This document shows positions 34,728-44,155 of a stretch of DNA of 64,000 nt, piece after piece. The notes under the pieces were generated by a model. That model made no database searches. It was not told the origin of the DNA and saw only the letters and a list, made by a program, of their open reading frames with translations. The stretch is from contig CBDHFM010000030.1 in NCBI GenBank assembly GCA_965262505.1, positions 1,550,001 through 1,614,000 of the forward strand. The letters run 5' to 3'. Made by a program: the position numbers and the translations under genes. The stretch comes from JACPPO01 sp965262505. GTDB taxonomy: Bacteria; Acidobacteriota; Vicinamibacteria; Vicinamibacterales; UBA2999. Every line of letters begins with the position of its first letter. The stretch's first letter is position 1.

Positions 34728-35201
34728 GTGATGGCTGAACTGCGCGGGCGCGTGCGCGAACGGCTGCGTACGCAGGTCGTCGCCAGCGGCGGCTCCCGCG
34801 CGTTCGACGATCCGGAGCTCTTTGCCGAGGTCGAAGCGCTCCTGCACGCGGCGGCCCGCACGTCGGACGCCACCACGTTGATCCTGTCGGAGCTGCTGGG
34901 CGCCCCAGACACCTGGCGCCTCACCACGTCGATGGGCTACCAGCCCCGCAAAGCCACAGGGCTCGCGGCACTGAAGGCCTTCCTGAAGCGGCGCGTGCTG
35001 TTGCCGGCGGTTCGGTTGCTGCCCGAGTACAGCCGCGACAACTTCGAGTGGCAGCGGCGAACGAACCAGGTCCTCTTCGCCTGCGTCCAGGAGCTGGCAC
35101 TTGAAACGGCGCAACTCCGGCGCGAGGTGCGCCGCCTGTCGTCCTCCCCCTCCGGCGCCGCTCGTCCCGAGCCCCTTCCGAAGTCGTCCGACGTGCGATG
35201 A
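34728..35201 (+). CDS. Helical protein linked to a glycosyltransferase
   Basis: A ~157-residue protein starting at GTG 34728 or ATG 34731. It is helical with an amphipathic middle (LAALKAFLKRRVLLPAVRLL) and a coiled-coil C-terminus (NQVLFACVQELALETAQLRR). The block FEWQRRTNQVLFACVQELA resembles stalk segments that precede glycan methyltransferases or glycosyltransferases. It overlaps the downstream glycosyltransferase by ATGA (35198-35201), so it probably acts with it. The exact function is unknown. Confidence 0.6.
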   Translation: MMAELRGRVRERLRTQVVASGGSRAFDDPELFAEVEALLHAAARTSDATTLILSELLGAPDTWRLTTSMGYQPRKATGLAALKAFLKRRVLLPAVRLLPEYSRDNFEWQRRTNQVLFACVQELALETAQLRREVRRLSSSPSGAARPEPLPKSSDVR

Positions 35202-36409
35202 AGCTGGCGTTCGTCGTCCAGCGGTATGGCGCCGGCATCGCCGGCGGCTCCGAGGGGCATTGCCGCGAGCTGGCCGAGCGGCTGTCGCCGCACCACCACA
35301 TCACAGTCCTGACCACCTGCGCGACCGACTACATCACCTGGGAGAACGCCTCCCCCGCCGGAACGTCAGTCGAGAACGGCGTACAGGGCGCACGGTTTCC
35401 GGTGACGCGCCAACGGCGGATGAAGACCTTCGCCGCCCTCAGCGATGAGGTGTTCACCGGCGCGGCTCCCCTGGAACGGCAGCTGGAGTGGTTTCGGGAA
35501 AACGGCCCGGAGGCGCCGGAGCTGCTCGAGTATCTCCGCACGCACGGGCAGGACTTCGACCTCGTACTGTTCTGGACGTACCGGTACTACCAGTCGTATT
35601 TCGGCCTCCCGCTGGTGGAGGACCGCGCGATCCTCGTGCCGACCGCGGAAGAGGACGCCGCCATCGATCTGGAGACGCTCCACGCATTTTTCGACAAGCC
35701 TGCCGGGTATCTGTTCATGACGCCCGAGGAACAGGAGCTGGTCGCTAGCCGCGCCCTGCATCCCCTGCGGACCTCGGTGGTCGCGGGCATCGGGCTCGAG
35801 CCGGCCCCGATCGGTAACACGCCGCGTACGTCCATCGATCGCCTCGACATCCCGTCCACGTACCTGCTCTATCTCGGCCGCGTCGACCGTAACAAAGGAT
35901 GCGATGCGCTGCTGGAGACCTTCCAGGAATATGCGGCCACGCGCAGGGACGTCACGCTCGTCCTGGCGGGACCCGCGATGATGCAGGTGCCCGAGCATCC
36001 GCAGATCCGCGCGCTCGGCTACGTGTCCGGTGAGGTGCGCTCGGCGCTTCTGGCGCACGCCTCCGCGCTCGTCGTCCCCTCCTGGTACGAGAGCCTCAGC
36101 ATCGTCCTGCTCGAAGCGTGGAACTATGCGGTGCCCGCCCTCGTCAACGGCCGCTGCAAGGTGCTCGCAGGTCAGGTTTCGCGGGCCAACGGCGGCCTGT
36201 ACTACATGTACCCCGCGGAGTTCCACGCGGCGGCCGACTACCTTCTGACACGGCCGTCGGAACGCGACGCGCTCGGACGACAGGGGCTGGCGTACGTCGA
36301 GCGCGAGTACCGATGGCCCACGGTACTGGCGCGGGTCGAAGCGCTGCTGCAGGAGGTGCGGCTCGCCCGGGATCGACGGGGCCGGTCCAGCGAGGCTCCG
36401 CCTCGCTGA
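35198..36409 (+). CDS. GT4-family glycosyltransferase
   Basis: A 403-residue GT-B enzyme. The N-terminal Rossmann domain has VVQRYGAGIAGGSEGHCREL (acceptor-side glycine loop). The C-terminal half has LYLGRVDRNKGCDALLETF, ALVVPSWYESLSIVLLEAW (the E-x7-E nucleotide-sugar motif) and RANGGLYY. It probably builds an exopolysaccharide or lipopolysaccharide chain with the helical protein encoded just upstream. The last codons (GAG GCT CCG CCT CGC TGA) coincide with a REP-like palindrome, which supplies the stop. Confidence 0.85.
   Translation: MKLAFVVQRYGAGIAGGSEGHCRELAERLSPHHHITVLTTCATDYITWENASPAGTSVENGVQGARFPVTRQRRMKTFAALSDEVFTGAAPLERQLEWFRENGPEAPELLEYLRTHGQDFDLVLFWTYRYYQSYFGLPLVEDRAILVPTAEEDAAIDLETLHAFFDKPAGYLFMTPEEQELVASRALHPLRTSVVAGIGLEPAPIGNTPRTSIDRLDIPSTYLLYLGRVDRNKGCDALLETFQEYAATRRDVTLVLAGPAMMQVPEHPQIRALGYVSGEVRSALLAHASALVVPSWYESLSIVLLEAWNYAVPALVNGRCKVLAGQVSRANGGLYYMYPAEFHAAADYLLTRPSERDALGRQGLAYVEREYRWPTVLARVEALLQEVRLARDRRGRSSEAPPR
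36389..36407. repeat. REP-like palindrome at the glycosyltransferase stop
   Basis: AGCGAGGCTCCGCCTCGCT is a perfect palindrome (8-bp stem, TCC loop) related to the REPIN at 22504-22562. It overlaps the last codons of the glycosyltransferase gene. Confidence 0.7.
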
Positions 36410-36418
36410 ACGAACCAT

Positions 36419-36526
36419 CGACCGCCGGCGTGGCCATGTGACTCCGAACAAACCCATGACCCCACCCCCGATCCGTGCCGTTCTCGATGAACGGGTTTTT
36501 CTCCGCACATGACCACGCCGGCGGTC
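36419..36526. repeat. CATGTG...CACATG repeat element, copy 2
   Basis: The core 36435-36511 matches the reverse complement of 13381-13440 at both ends. Here the element has longer terminal symmetry: GACCGCCGGCGTGG followed by CATGTG on the left and CACATG followed by CCACGCCGGCGGTC on the right, one mismatch. The middle differs from copy 1. Confidence 0.65.
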
Positions 36527-36555
36527 TCGCTTTCACCACGGGCTCCTCGTCTAAC

Positions 36556-36978
36556 TTAGCCTCCCGCGACGATCAGCTGTACGACCTCGAAACGTCCAGC
36601 CTTCAACCGGTACGCGCGCAGCGCGAGTGCGGCCGAACCATCCGCCGGACCGGCAATGATGTAGAGAAACTCCCCGAAGGCCTCCTCGAGATCCGTGGGC
36701 GACGGCACCGGGGCGCTATGGGGATGCGAGTGATACACGCCGATGACGTCGACACCCGCCGCTCCCGGCGCTGCCGCGTCACGGCAGCGTTTGATCTGCG
36801 CGAAGTGATCGACGGGCGACACCTGATAGTGCCGACTTGGCTCTGCCGCGACGTTGGCGGTGGCGACGGCGTCGATCACCTCCAGTTCGGTGCCGATGAG
36901 CAGGCCACAGCATTCCCGCGGGCTGTCGCGGCGCGCGTGCGCGCTGATGGCGTCCACTGCGTCGCGTCGGACCTGCAC
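36556..36978 (-). CDS. JAMM/Mov34-family metalloprotease
   Basis: A 140-residue MPN+ domain. The pattern is RECCGLLIG (upstream Glu), then VIGVYHSHPHSAPVPSPTD with the H-x-H-x(10)-D zinc ligands. Bacterial members of this size usually cleave the C-terminus of ubiquitin-like sulfur carriers (MoaD/ThiS) in cysteine or cofactor biosynthesis, or serve in desampylation. The ATG is at 36978. It is divergently transcribed from the acyl-CoA synthetase gene, the starts being 20 bp apart. Confidence 0.85.
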   Translation of the reverse strand: MQVRRDAVDAISAHARRDSPRECCGLLIGTELEVIDAVATANVAAEPSRHYQVSPVDHFAQIKRCRDAAAPGAAGVDVIGVYHSHPHSAPVPSPTDLEEAFGEFLYIIAGPADGSAALALRAYRLKAGRFEVVQLIVAGG

Positions 36979-36998
36979 AGGGCTAGTGTACGAGGTCG

Positions 36999-39008
36999 GT
37001 GTACGATTCCCCCGTGGCCGGCGATCGCTTCGAATTCGGCGGCGAGATCGCCTGGCGGCCGACGCCCGAGTACCGCGACCGGAGCCGGCTCGCGGCCTTC
37101 ATCGCCCGCCACGGGCTGACGGACCAGGACGCCCTCCTTCGGCGGTCGGTTGACGATCCGCAGTGGTTCTGGAGCGCCGTTCTCGATGACCTCGGCATCG
37201 AGTTCTACGAACCGTATCGCCAGCTGCTCGACACCTCCGGCGGCATTGCGTGGAGCCGCTGGTGCGTCGGCGGCACGCTGAACATCGTCCACAACTGCCT
37301 GGACAAATGGGTCGGCACACCGATGGAGCGCAAGATCGCGCTGCGCTGGGAAGGTGAAGAGAGCGAGGATGAGGAGCGTGAAGCGGGTGAGGAAGGCGCC
37401 ACGCGCACGCTGACCTATGGCGAGCTCTGCCTCGAGGTCAATCGCGCGGCCAACGCCATGCGCGAGCTTGGCGTGGTGAAGGGCGACCGGGTCGCGCTCT
37501 TCATGCCGATGTGTCCAGAGCTCGTCGTCGCGTTCTTTGCGGCCATCAAGCTGGGCGGTGTCGTCCTGCCGCTCTTCTCCGGGTATGGCGTCGATGCCGT
37601 CGCCACCCGGCTCCGCGACGCGGAAGCGACGCTCGTCGTCACCGCCAACGGCTTCTGGCGGCGTGGCCGGGCTGTCGCCATGAAGCCCATCGCCGACCAG
37701 GCTGCCGCTGCCGCACCGTCGGTGCACAACATGCTCGTCGTACCGCGGATCGGCATCGACGTGCCATGGACGACGCCGCGCGATCACCGATGGGAGGCAC
37801 TGGTTCCCCGACAAAGCGGCGTGTGCGACACCGTCCGCACGGATGCCGAAGATCCGCTGATGATCCTCTACACGTCCGGCACGTCAGGGCGCCCCAAGGG
37901 CACCGTGCACAGCCATTGCGGGTTTCCTATCAAAGCCGCGCAAGACATGGCGCACTGCTTCGACGTCCATGACACCGACACGATGTACTGGGTGACCGAC
38001 ATCGGCTGGATGATGGCGCCGTGGGAACTGTTCGGCATGACGCTAGCGGGCGGGACCACCGTGATCTACGACGGCGCGCTGGATCACCCGGGACCCGACC
38101 GGCTCTGGGGCATCGTCGAGCGTCACGGCGTGAGCATCCTCGGGGTCTCGCCGACGCTCGTCCGCGCGTTGATGCGGCACGGCGAGTCGCCGGTGCGCCG
38201 TCACGACCTCTCATCGCTGCGCATCCTGGGTTCGACAGGTGAGCCCTGGAACCCCGAGTCATGGCAGTGGCTCTTCGACACTGCGGGCGGCAGGCGTCTG
38301 CCGATCATCAACTACTCGGGCGGCACCGAAACTTCAGGCGGCCTCGTTGCCGGCAACGTGCTCACGCCGATGAAGCCCTGCTCGTTTGCCGGGCCGCCGC
38401 CCGGCATTGCAGCCGACGTGGTCGACGACTCGGGGCGTTCGGTGCGCAACCAGGTCGGCGAGCTTGTCGTACGCGCCCCCTGGATCGGCATGACGCACGG
38501 GTTCTGGAAGGACGCCGGCCGATACGAGCAGACGTACTGGTCGCGCTTTCCCGGCGTCTGGGTCCACGGCGACTGGGCGGCGATCGACGACGACGGCCTC
38601 TGGTACATCCTCGGACGCTCGGACGACACGATCAAGGTTGCCGGCAAGCGGCTCGGTCCCGCCGAAGTAGAGTCGGTGCTCGTCGAGCACCCCGCCGTCG
38701 CCGACTCGGCGGCGATTGGCGTACCGGACGCCGCGAAGGGCCAGGCGCTCGTCTGCTTCTGCGTGCTCGGTCCGGGGCACGCGGCGAGTGATGCCCTGGC
38801 GGAGGACCTCAAAGCGTTCGTGGCCACGCGCCTCGGGAAGCCGCTCCGGCCGAAGGCGATCGAGTTCGTCGGCGATCTTCCAAGGACCCGCAACGCGAAG
38901 GTGATGCGGCGTGTGATCCGCTCGGCCTACCTCGACGAAGCGCCAGGCGACCTGTCATCCCTCGAGAATCCGCAGGCGCTCGAAGAGGTCAGGAGAGTGC
39001 GTCGTTAG
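36999..39008 (+). CDS. Acetyl/propionyl-CoA synthetase-like AMP-forming ligase
   Basis: A 669-residue ANL-superfamily enzyme. An N-terminal ACS-like domain (NIVHNCLDKWV) precedes the AMP-binding core with LYTSGTSGRPKGTVHSH (P-loop), INYSGGTETSGG, and YILGRSDDTIKVAGKRLGP, then the C-terminal lid with the catalytic Lys in PRTRNAKVMRR. It activates a short carboxylic acid to an acyl-CoA through an acyl-adenylate. The TGEPWNPESW and WVTDIGWMMAPW motifs are typical of acetyl-CoA synthetase-like enzymes. GTG 36999 gives the usual start; GTG 37014 is an alternative. Confidence 0.88.
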   Translation: MYDSPVAGDRFEFGGEIAWRPTPEYRDRSRLAAFIARHGLTDQDALLRRSVDDPQWFWSAVLDDLGIEFYEPYRQLLDTSGGIAWSRWCVGGTLNIVHNCLDKWVGTPMERKIALRWEGEESEDEEREAGEEGATRTLTYGELCLEVNRAANAMRELGVVKGDRVALFMPMCPELVVAFFAAIKLGGVVLPLFSGYGVDAVATRLRDAEATLVVTANGFWRRGRAVAMKPIADQAAAAAPSVHNMLVVPRIGIDVPWTTPRDHRWEALVPRQSGVCDTVRTDAEDPLMILYTSGTSGRPKGTVHSHCGFPIKAAQDMAHCFDVHDTDTMYWVTDIGWMMAPWELFGMTLAGGTTVIYDGALDHPGPDRLWGIVERHGVSILGVSPTLVRALMRHGESPVRRHDLSSLRILGSTGEPWNPESWQWLFDTAGGRRLPIINYSGGTETSGGLVAGNVLTPMKPCSFAGPPPGIAADVVDDSGRSVRNQVGELVVRAPWIGMTHGFWKDAGRYEQTYWSRFPGVWVHGDWAAIDDDGLWYILGRSDDTIKVAGKRLGPAEVESVLVEHPAVADSAAIGVPDAAKGQALVCFCVLGPGHAASDALAEDLKAFVATRLGKPLRPKAIEFVGDLPRTRNAKVMRRVIRSAYLDEAPGDLSSLENPQALEEVRRVRR

Positions 39009-39019
39009 TAGCTAGCACC

Positions 39020-39160
39020 GGTTTCATAACCTCCAGGCGGGTCCTGACCGCGGACAGCCCCATTCGTGCTCGGCGCCAAAAGCACACGTCACGAGTGAGG
39101 CGCCTGCGGCGCGAATGGGGCGGCCCCGTCCGCGGCCACCCGCGGCGAGGCTATGAAACC
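39020..39160. repeat. Large nested palindrome (141 bp)
   Basis: Outer arms GGTTTCATAACCTC (39020) and GAGGCTATGAAACC (ending 39160) are inverted with one mismatch. Inside are GCGGAC-GCCCCATTCG and its complement CGAATGGGG-GTCCGC, and a central GGCGCC symmetry. No gene is present. It may be a MITE-like unit or an RNA fold at the end of the acyl-CoA synthetase transcript. Confidence 0.6.
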
Positions 39161-39224
39161 GCGCGTCCTTTCAGCGTGCGAATCACTGACCGAAGCTCAC
39201 CTGAGAGCGCAGCGCATTACCTCG

Positions 39225-39230
39225 TATAAT
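39225..39230 (+). promoter_or_regulatory. Candidate -10 box for the kinase gene
   Basis: A perfect TATAAT ends 14 bp before the ATG at 39245. Transcription from it would leave a leader of only about 8 nt with no Shine-Dalgarno, pointing to near-leaderless translation. A -35 match is weak. Confidence 0.5.
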
Positions 39231-39244
39231 CTGGTCGGAATCGG

Positions 39245-42049
39245 ATGACGCTTTCACCCGGCATGAAACTCGGCCCCTACGAAGTCACCGCCCAGATTGG
39301 CGTGGGCGGGATGGGCGAGGTGTATCGGGCGCGCGACGTCAAGTTGCAGCGCGACGTGGCGATCAAGGTGCTGCTGGCGGCGTTCGCGCAGGACGCCGAA
39401 CGGCTGGCGCGTTTCGAGCGCGAAGCCCGCACGCTCGCGTCGCTGAACCATCCGCACATCGCCGCCATCTACGGGCTGGAAGAGGGTCCGGCTGAAGCCG
39501 GACACTACGTACGTGGAGAGGCTCCGGCTGACGTAGTGGCCGGCTTTAGCCGGCCCGTGCTTGCCCTGGTAATGGAGCTGGTCGAGGGGCCGACACTCGC
39601 TGACCGCGTCGCGCAGGGCGCTCTCTCCGTTGATGACGCGCTCCCTGTCGCGATGCAGATCGCCGAGGCACTCGAGGCCGCGCACGAGCAAGGCATCATC
39701 CACCGGGATCTCAAGCCCGCCAACATCAAGGTGCGCCCCGACGGCGCGGTGAAGGTGCTGGACTTCGGCCTGGCAAAGGCGATGGAGCCGTTGGGCGCGA
39801 TGTCGCCGGGCATGTCGCAGGCGCCCACGATCACGACCCCGGCGATGACGCAGGCAGGGATGATCCTCGGCACCGCCGCCTACATGAGCCCCGAGCAGGC
39901 GCGCGGCAAGGCCGTCAACAAACGCGCCGACGTCTGGGCGTTCGGCTGCGTGCTCTACGAAATGCTTGCGGGGAAACGCGCGTTCGGCGGCGACGACATT
40001 TCCGACACTCTCGCCAATGTGCTGAAGACGGAGCCGGACTGGAGCAAGCTTCCCGCGGCGGTGCCGGCGCGAGTCCGACAGGCGATTCGTGCCTGTCTGC
40101 AGAAGGACCCGAAGCAGCGCATCGGCGACGTGCAGAGCGTCCGGCTGGCGCTGGAAGGCCTGTTCGAGACAGGCGTGTCGCCGACGGCGGAGGCTCTCAG
40201 AGCACTCCAGCCCGCGTGGCGACGAACGATGCCGCTGACACTGGCGTCCTTGGTCACGGCGGTTATCGTGGGCGTCGGGGTATGGAGTCTGCTGCCATCC
40301 GCTGAGCCGCCCTTGGTCAATCGATTCGCCTATGTCCTTCCCGAGGGCCAGCAGTTCACTGGCGCGAATCTCTCCGTCATGGCGCTCTCCCCCGATGGTC
40401 GTCACTTCGTCTACAACACGCCGGGTGGGCTCTTCGTGCGCACGATGGGCGACCTGGAGGCGCGGCTGGTTCAGGGGACCGAGGGAGAAGCCTTGGGCGG
40501 TCCGTTCTTCTCGCCCGACGGGGAATCGGTGGGAATTTACTCGGCTGCCGGGGGTGAGTTGTGGCGCATGGCGATTAGCGGTGGCGCGCCAATCGTTATC
40601 GCATCGGGGCTAGATGCTCCCTTGGGGGCAAGCTGGGGGACGGATAATACGATTCTCTTTGGCCAGCCCAAAGGCATCATGCGCGTCTCGGCCGACGGCG
40701 GCACGCCGGAACTCGTGATCCCGGCCGAGGAGGGCGAGCGGGTGGACGGCCCGCAACTACTGCCCGACGGAGACTCGGTGTTGTTTAGCGTGACCACCGC
40801 CGTCGGTCTGGACCGGTGGGACCAGTCCCAGATCGTGGTGCAGTCGCTCGCCACGGCCGAGCGCACACTGGTGTGGCAAGGTGGGAGCGACGCCCGCTAC
40901 GTGCCGACGGGCCATCTGGTCTACGCGCTGGAGGACGGACTGTTCGCGGTCGCGTTTGATGTCGACCGGCTGGAAGTTAGTGGAGGACCCGTCTCCATGA
41001 TCGACGGGGTCGTCCGGGCAGTCGCTGGCACGCAGAACAGCGCCACTTCAAATTACGGCGTGTCCGATCAAGGCACGCTGGTGCATGTAGAAACAGGGGG
41101 TATCGGGTTCGCCGGAGGGCCGACCACAAGCGCCTTGCGCACGCTGGTGTGGGTGGACCGGGAGGGCCGGGAGGAACCGCTGGGCGCGGCCCCACGGCCC
41201 TACTCCTATCCGCGCCTGTCGCCCGATGGGACGCGGGTGGCCGTGGATAGCCGGGATCCGGAGAGTGAAATCTGGGTCTGGGATATCGCCCGCGAAACGC
41301 TGACCCGCCTGACCTTCGACCCTGGCTTCGACCGGTTCCCCCTCTGGTCACCCGACGGCCGCCGCATCGCCTTTTCGTCACAGCGCGACGGTAGCAGAGG
41401 GAACCTCTTCTGGCAGGCCGCTGACGGCACAGGTCAAGCCGAGCGTCTGGCAGACGAGCGTGACAGTAACAGCCAAGTATTCCCCACGTCCTTCTCGCCC
41501 GATGGCACGCGGCTCCTCGTGTATGGGGATCCTAACAACAGCCAGGAGGACGACATCGGCATCGTCTCGCTGGAAGCCGAGGTCGGAGTATCCCCGTTGG
41601 TGCAGACAACGTTTGACGAAAGGAACGCCGAGGTATCGCCCGGCGGACGGTGGCTCGCGTACGAATCGGCAGAGTCGGGGCAACTGGAGATCTACGTGCG
41701 TCCGTTTCCAGATGTCGATGCCGGACGCTCGCAAGTATCGACCGGCGGCGGCATGCAACCGCTATGGGCACGCGACGGGCGGGAACTGTTCTACCGGGTC
41801 GGTGAGGCAGTGATGGTCGTATCCATCCAGGCGGGGTCTGAGTTCGCGGCCGGGAGCCCTGCCCTCGTGTTCGAGGAGCCCTATCTCGTGGGTCCCGGCG
41901 GGCGAGCCTACGATATTGCGCCCGACGGTCGGCGGTTCCTGATGCTCAAGGAAGAGGCGAGCGGGGACTCCTTGGGCGTCCAGCCGGATCGCCTCGTTGT
42001 CGTCGAGAACTGGTTCGAGGAACTGCGGCAGCGCGTGCCGACCCAGTAG
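39245..42049 (+). CDS. Ser/Thr protein kinase with TolB-like propeller
   Basis: A 934-residue membrane receptor kinase. The kinase domain (about 11-305) has the glycine loop IGVGGMGEVY, K41 in VAIKVL, HRDLKPAN (D155), DFG (173-175) and MSPEQARGK. One membrane helix at about 330-350 (LTLASLVTAVIVGVGVWSLL) is followed by an exported propeller of WD40/TolB-like repeats (SPDGRHFVY, SPDGTRVAVDSRDPESEIWV, SPDGRRIAFSSQRDGS) to the end. This fusion is very frequent in Acidobacteriota and is thought to sense envelope ligands. Residues about 82-105 are an in-frame insertion encoded by a REPIN-like repeat, replacing the short turn seen in most relatives. Confidence 0.93.
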   Translation: MTLSPGMKLGPYEVTAQIGVGGMGEVYRARDVKLQRDVAIKVLLAAFAQDAERLARFEREARTLASLNHPHIAAIYGLEEGPAEAGHYVRGEAPADVVAGFSRPVLALVMELVEGPTLADRVAQGALSVDDALPVAMQIAEALEAAHEQGIIHRDLKPANIKVRPDGAVKVLDFGLAKAMEPLGAMSPGMSQAPTITTPAMTQAGMILGTAAYMSPEQARGKAVNKRADVWAFGCVLYEMLAGKRAFGGDDISDTLANVLKTEPDWSKLPAAVPARVRQAIRACLQKDPKQRIGDVQSVRLALEGLFETGVSPTAEALRALQPAWRRTMPLTLASLVTAVIVGVGVWSLLPSAEPPLVNRFAYVLPEGQQFTGANLSVMALSPDGRHFVYNTPGGLFVRTMGDLEARLVQGTEGEALGGPFFSPDGESVGIYSAAGGELWRMAISGGAPIVIASGLDAPLGASWGTDNTILFGQPKGIMRVSADGGTPELVIPAEEGERVDGPQLLPDGDSVLFSVTTAVGLDRWDQSQIVVQSLATAERTLVWQGGSDARYVPTGHLVYALEDGLFAVAFDVDRLEVSGGPVSMIDGVVRAVAGTQNSATSNYGVSDQGTLVHVETGGIGFAGGPTTSALRTLVWVDREGREEPLGAAPRPYSYPRLSPDGTRVAVDSRDPESEIWVWDIARETLTRLTFDPGFDRFPLWSPDGRRIAFSSQRDGSRGNLFWQAADGTGQAERLADERDSNSQVFPTSFSPDGTRLLVYGDPNNSQEDDIGIVSLEAEVGVSPLVQTTFDERNAEVSPGGRWLAYESAESGQLEIYVRPFPDVDAGRSQVSTGGGMQPLWARDGRELFYRVGEAVMVVSIQAGSEFAAGSPALVFEEPYLVGPGGRAYDIAPDGRRFLMLKEEASGDSLGVQPDRLVVVENWFEELRQRVPTQ
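39485..39557. repeat. REPIN-like repeat inside the kinase gene
   Basis: Hairpin one GTCCGGCTGAAGCCGGAC (39486-39503) and hairpin two GGCCGGCTTTAGCCGGCC lie in inverted orientation, separated by CACTACGTACG and its partner CGTAGTGG. The same unit occurs at 59336-59404. It is translated in frame as AEAGHYVRGEAPADVVAG and FSRPV. Confidence 0.8.
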
Positions 42050-42172
42050 GCATACACGGAGCAGGACAGCGTGCCGTTGGACGTTTCGAAACGGCCCATT
42101 AAGATTACATGGGCGTTAGCACGCATTTTGAATAAGGCATCCGTACAGCCGCCCTTTAGAAAGGTGAATCCG

Positions 42173-44155
42173 ATGCGCGTGGTCGCAACTTCAGCACTCA
42201 TGGCGTTTCTCATCACGCTGTCCGCCGCGTGCGGCGGCGGTGCGGGCCCGGAGGCCGAGCGGGCCGCCGCGACGCCGGCAGCCGGCGCCAGCCCACGCGC
42301 CAACGTCTCGATGGACAAGAACGACTATCCGGTGTTCCCCGATGCCGACAGCGGTGCCGATCCGGCGGTCTCGGCTGAAGACGGGGGTCGCGGATTCACG
42401 GGCGAGGGATGGGAAACCAACACCGACTTCGATCTCATCGGCGACCCGCGGGCGATCAAAGGCGGGAGCATCCAGCACGACACGCTGGACTTTCCTGGGA
42501 CCCTCCGCATGTACGGCCCTGATACGACGGTGTTCAATCAGTTCGTTCACGACCTGGTCTTTGAACACCTGCTCGGCACACACCCGACCACGGAGGAGTT
42601 CATTCCAGCGCTGGCCACGCACTGGCAGGTCTCCGACGATCTCAGTCTGTACAGGTTCCGGCTCAACCCGAACGCCCGCTTCTCGGACGGTACGCCCGTC
42701 ACAGCCGAGGATGTCGTCGCGTCCTGGGACCTGATCATGGACCCGAACACGCAGGAGCCCAACTTAAGCAGCATCTTCGAGCGCTACGAACGCCCCGTCG
42801 CCGAGAGCAAGTACATCGTTTCGGTACGGTCGAAGGATCCAAGCTGGCGTAACCTCGGCGACCTCACGATGATCTGGATCATGCCGGCGCAGGTCATCCG
42901 AACGCTCCAGGAAGACACCTACCTCCGCGAATACAACTTCAAGCTCATGCCGGGATCCGGCCCATACACCGTCCGCGAGGAGGATATCGACCGCGGCAAC
43001 CGAATCACTATCCGGCGCCGCGACGACCACTGGGCCGAGGGGCATCGCGCCGGCGTGGGTCTCTACAACTTCGACGCGATCACCGAGATCGTGGTGCGAG
43101 ACCGCAACCTGGCGTTTGAAATGGCCAAGCGTGGCGATCTGGACCTCTACCATGTTCTCCGGGCCCAGATGTGGGTCCAGGAGCTGGAGTTCGAACAGAT
43201 CCAGATGGGGTGGATGCAGAAGCGAAAGATCTTCACGCAGGAGCCGCAGGGCATTCAAATGCTGGTGTTCAACGCGCGTACGCCGCCCTTCGACGACATT
43301 CGCGTCCGGCAGGCGATGACGCTTCTGTACAATCGGGAGCAACTGATCGAGAAGCTGTTTTTCGACCAGTATCTCCCGCAAAACTCGATCTTCGCGGGCG
43401 GCGTGTACGAGAACCTTAGCAACCCGAAGAACGAGTACAACCCGCAGCGGGCCATCGAGTTGATGAGGGAAGCTGGATACACGGAGCGCAACGACCAAGG
43501 CGTGCTCCTTCGGAACGGCCAGCCGCTCAGCGTCGAGCTGATCTACTATTCGCAGCAATCGGAGCCGTTTCTCACGATCTTTCAGGAGGATCTGCGCCGT
43601 GTCGGCATTTCCCTCAACCTACGCCTTCTGACCTTTGCCACGATGGTCAAGCTGCTGGACGAGCGGCAGTTCCAGATGTTGTCTATCGGCTTCTCAGCGT
43701 CGAAGCCCTATCCGATGCCGCGGTCGATGTTCCATTCCAGCCTGGCGGATCAACAGGCGTCGAACAATCTCTCGGGGTTCAAGAGCGAGCGCGCCGACGA
43801 GATCATCGATGCGTACGACGTCGAAGGCGACCTCGACGCGCGCATCGAGCTGCTACAGGAACTGGACGGCATAGTCGCGAACAGCTACGTCTACGTGCTG
43901 GAGTGGTACGCGCCGTATGATCGTTTCGTCTACTGGGACAAGTACGGCCAACCTGAGAGTTACCTGTCGCGGATCGGCTTGGGGGCTGTCGCTTATTACG
44001 ACCCCTTCATCATGTGGTGGCACGACCCGGCCAAGGAAGCCGCCCTGAACCAGGCGCGGCGGGACAACGCGGCGCTCGAGGTCGGTCCCAGTGAGATCCG
44101 CTACTGGCCCGACTTCGAGGATCCCGCGGAGACGCAAGACCCAGACGGCCGGTGA
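42173..44155 (+). CDS. Peptide ABC transporter substrate-binding protein (YejA-like)
   Basis: A 660-residue lipoprotein: signal with lipobox SAAC (Cys ~21), a Gly/Ala-rich tether, then a long SBP_bac_5 domain (about 85-640) with TLRMYGPDTTVFNQFVHDLV, YRFRLNPNARFSDGTPVTAE, LMPGSGPYTV and ARTPPFDDIRVRQAMTLLYN. Length and the GDPRAIKGGS start of the domain are like YejA, which takes up microcin C and long peptides. ATG 42173 has a Shine-Dalgarno (GAAAGG) and a proper lipobox. It is followed by permease and ATPase genes with 4-bp overlaps. Confidence 0.88.
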   Translation: MRVVATSALMAFLITLSAACGGGAGPEAERAAATPAAGASPRANVSMDKNDYPVFPDADSGADPAVSAEDGGRGFTGEGWETNTDFDLIGDPRAIKGGSIQHDTLDFPGTLRMYGPDTTVFNQFVHDLVFEHLLGTHPTTEEFIPALATHWQVSDDLSLYRFRLNPNARFSDGTPVTAEDVVASWDLIMDPNTQEPNLSSIFERYERPVAESKYIVSVRSKDPSWRNLGDLTMIWIMPAQVIRTLQEDTYLREYNFKLMPGSGPYTVREEDIDRGNRITIRRRDDHWAEGHRAGVGLYNFDAITEIVVRDRNLAFEMAKRGDLDLYHVLRAQMWVQELEFEQIQMGWMQKRKIFTQEPQGIQMLVFNARTPPFDDIRVRQAMTLLYNREQLIEKLFFDQYLPQNSIFAGGVYENLSNPKNEYNPQRAIELMREAGYTERNDQGVLLRNGQPLSVELIYYSQQSEPFLTIFQEDLRRVGISLNLRLLTFATMVKLLDERQFQMLSIGFSASKPYPMPRSMFHSSLADQQASNNLSGFKSERADEIIDAYDVEGDLDARIELLQELDGIVANSYVYVLEWYAPYDRFVYWDKYGQPESYLSRIGLGAVAYYDPFIMWWHDPAKEAALNQARRDNAALEVGPSEIRYWPDFEDPAETQDPDGR

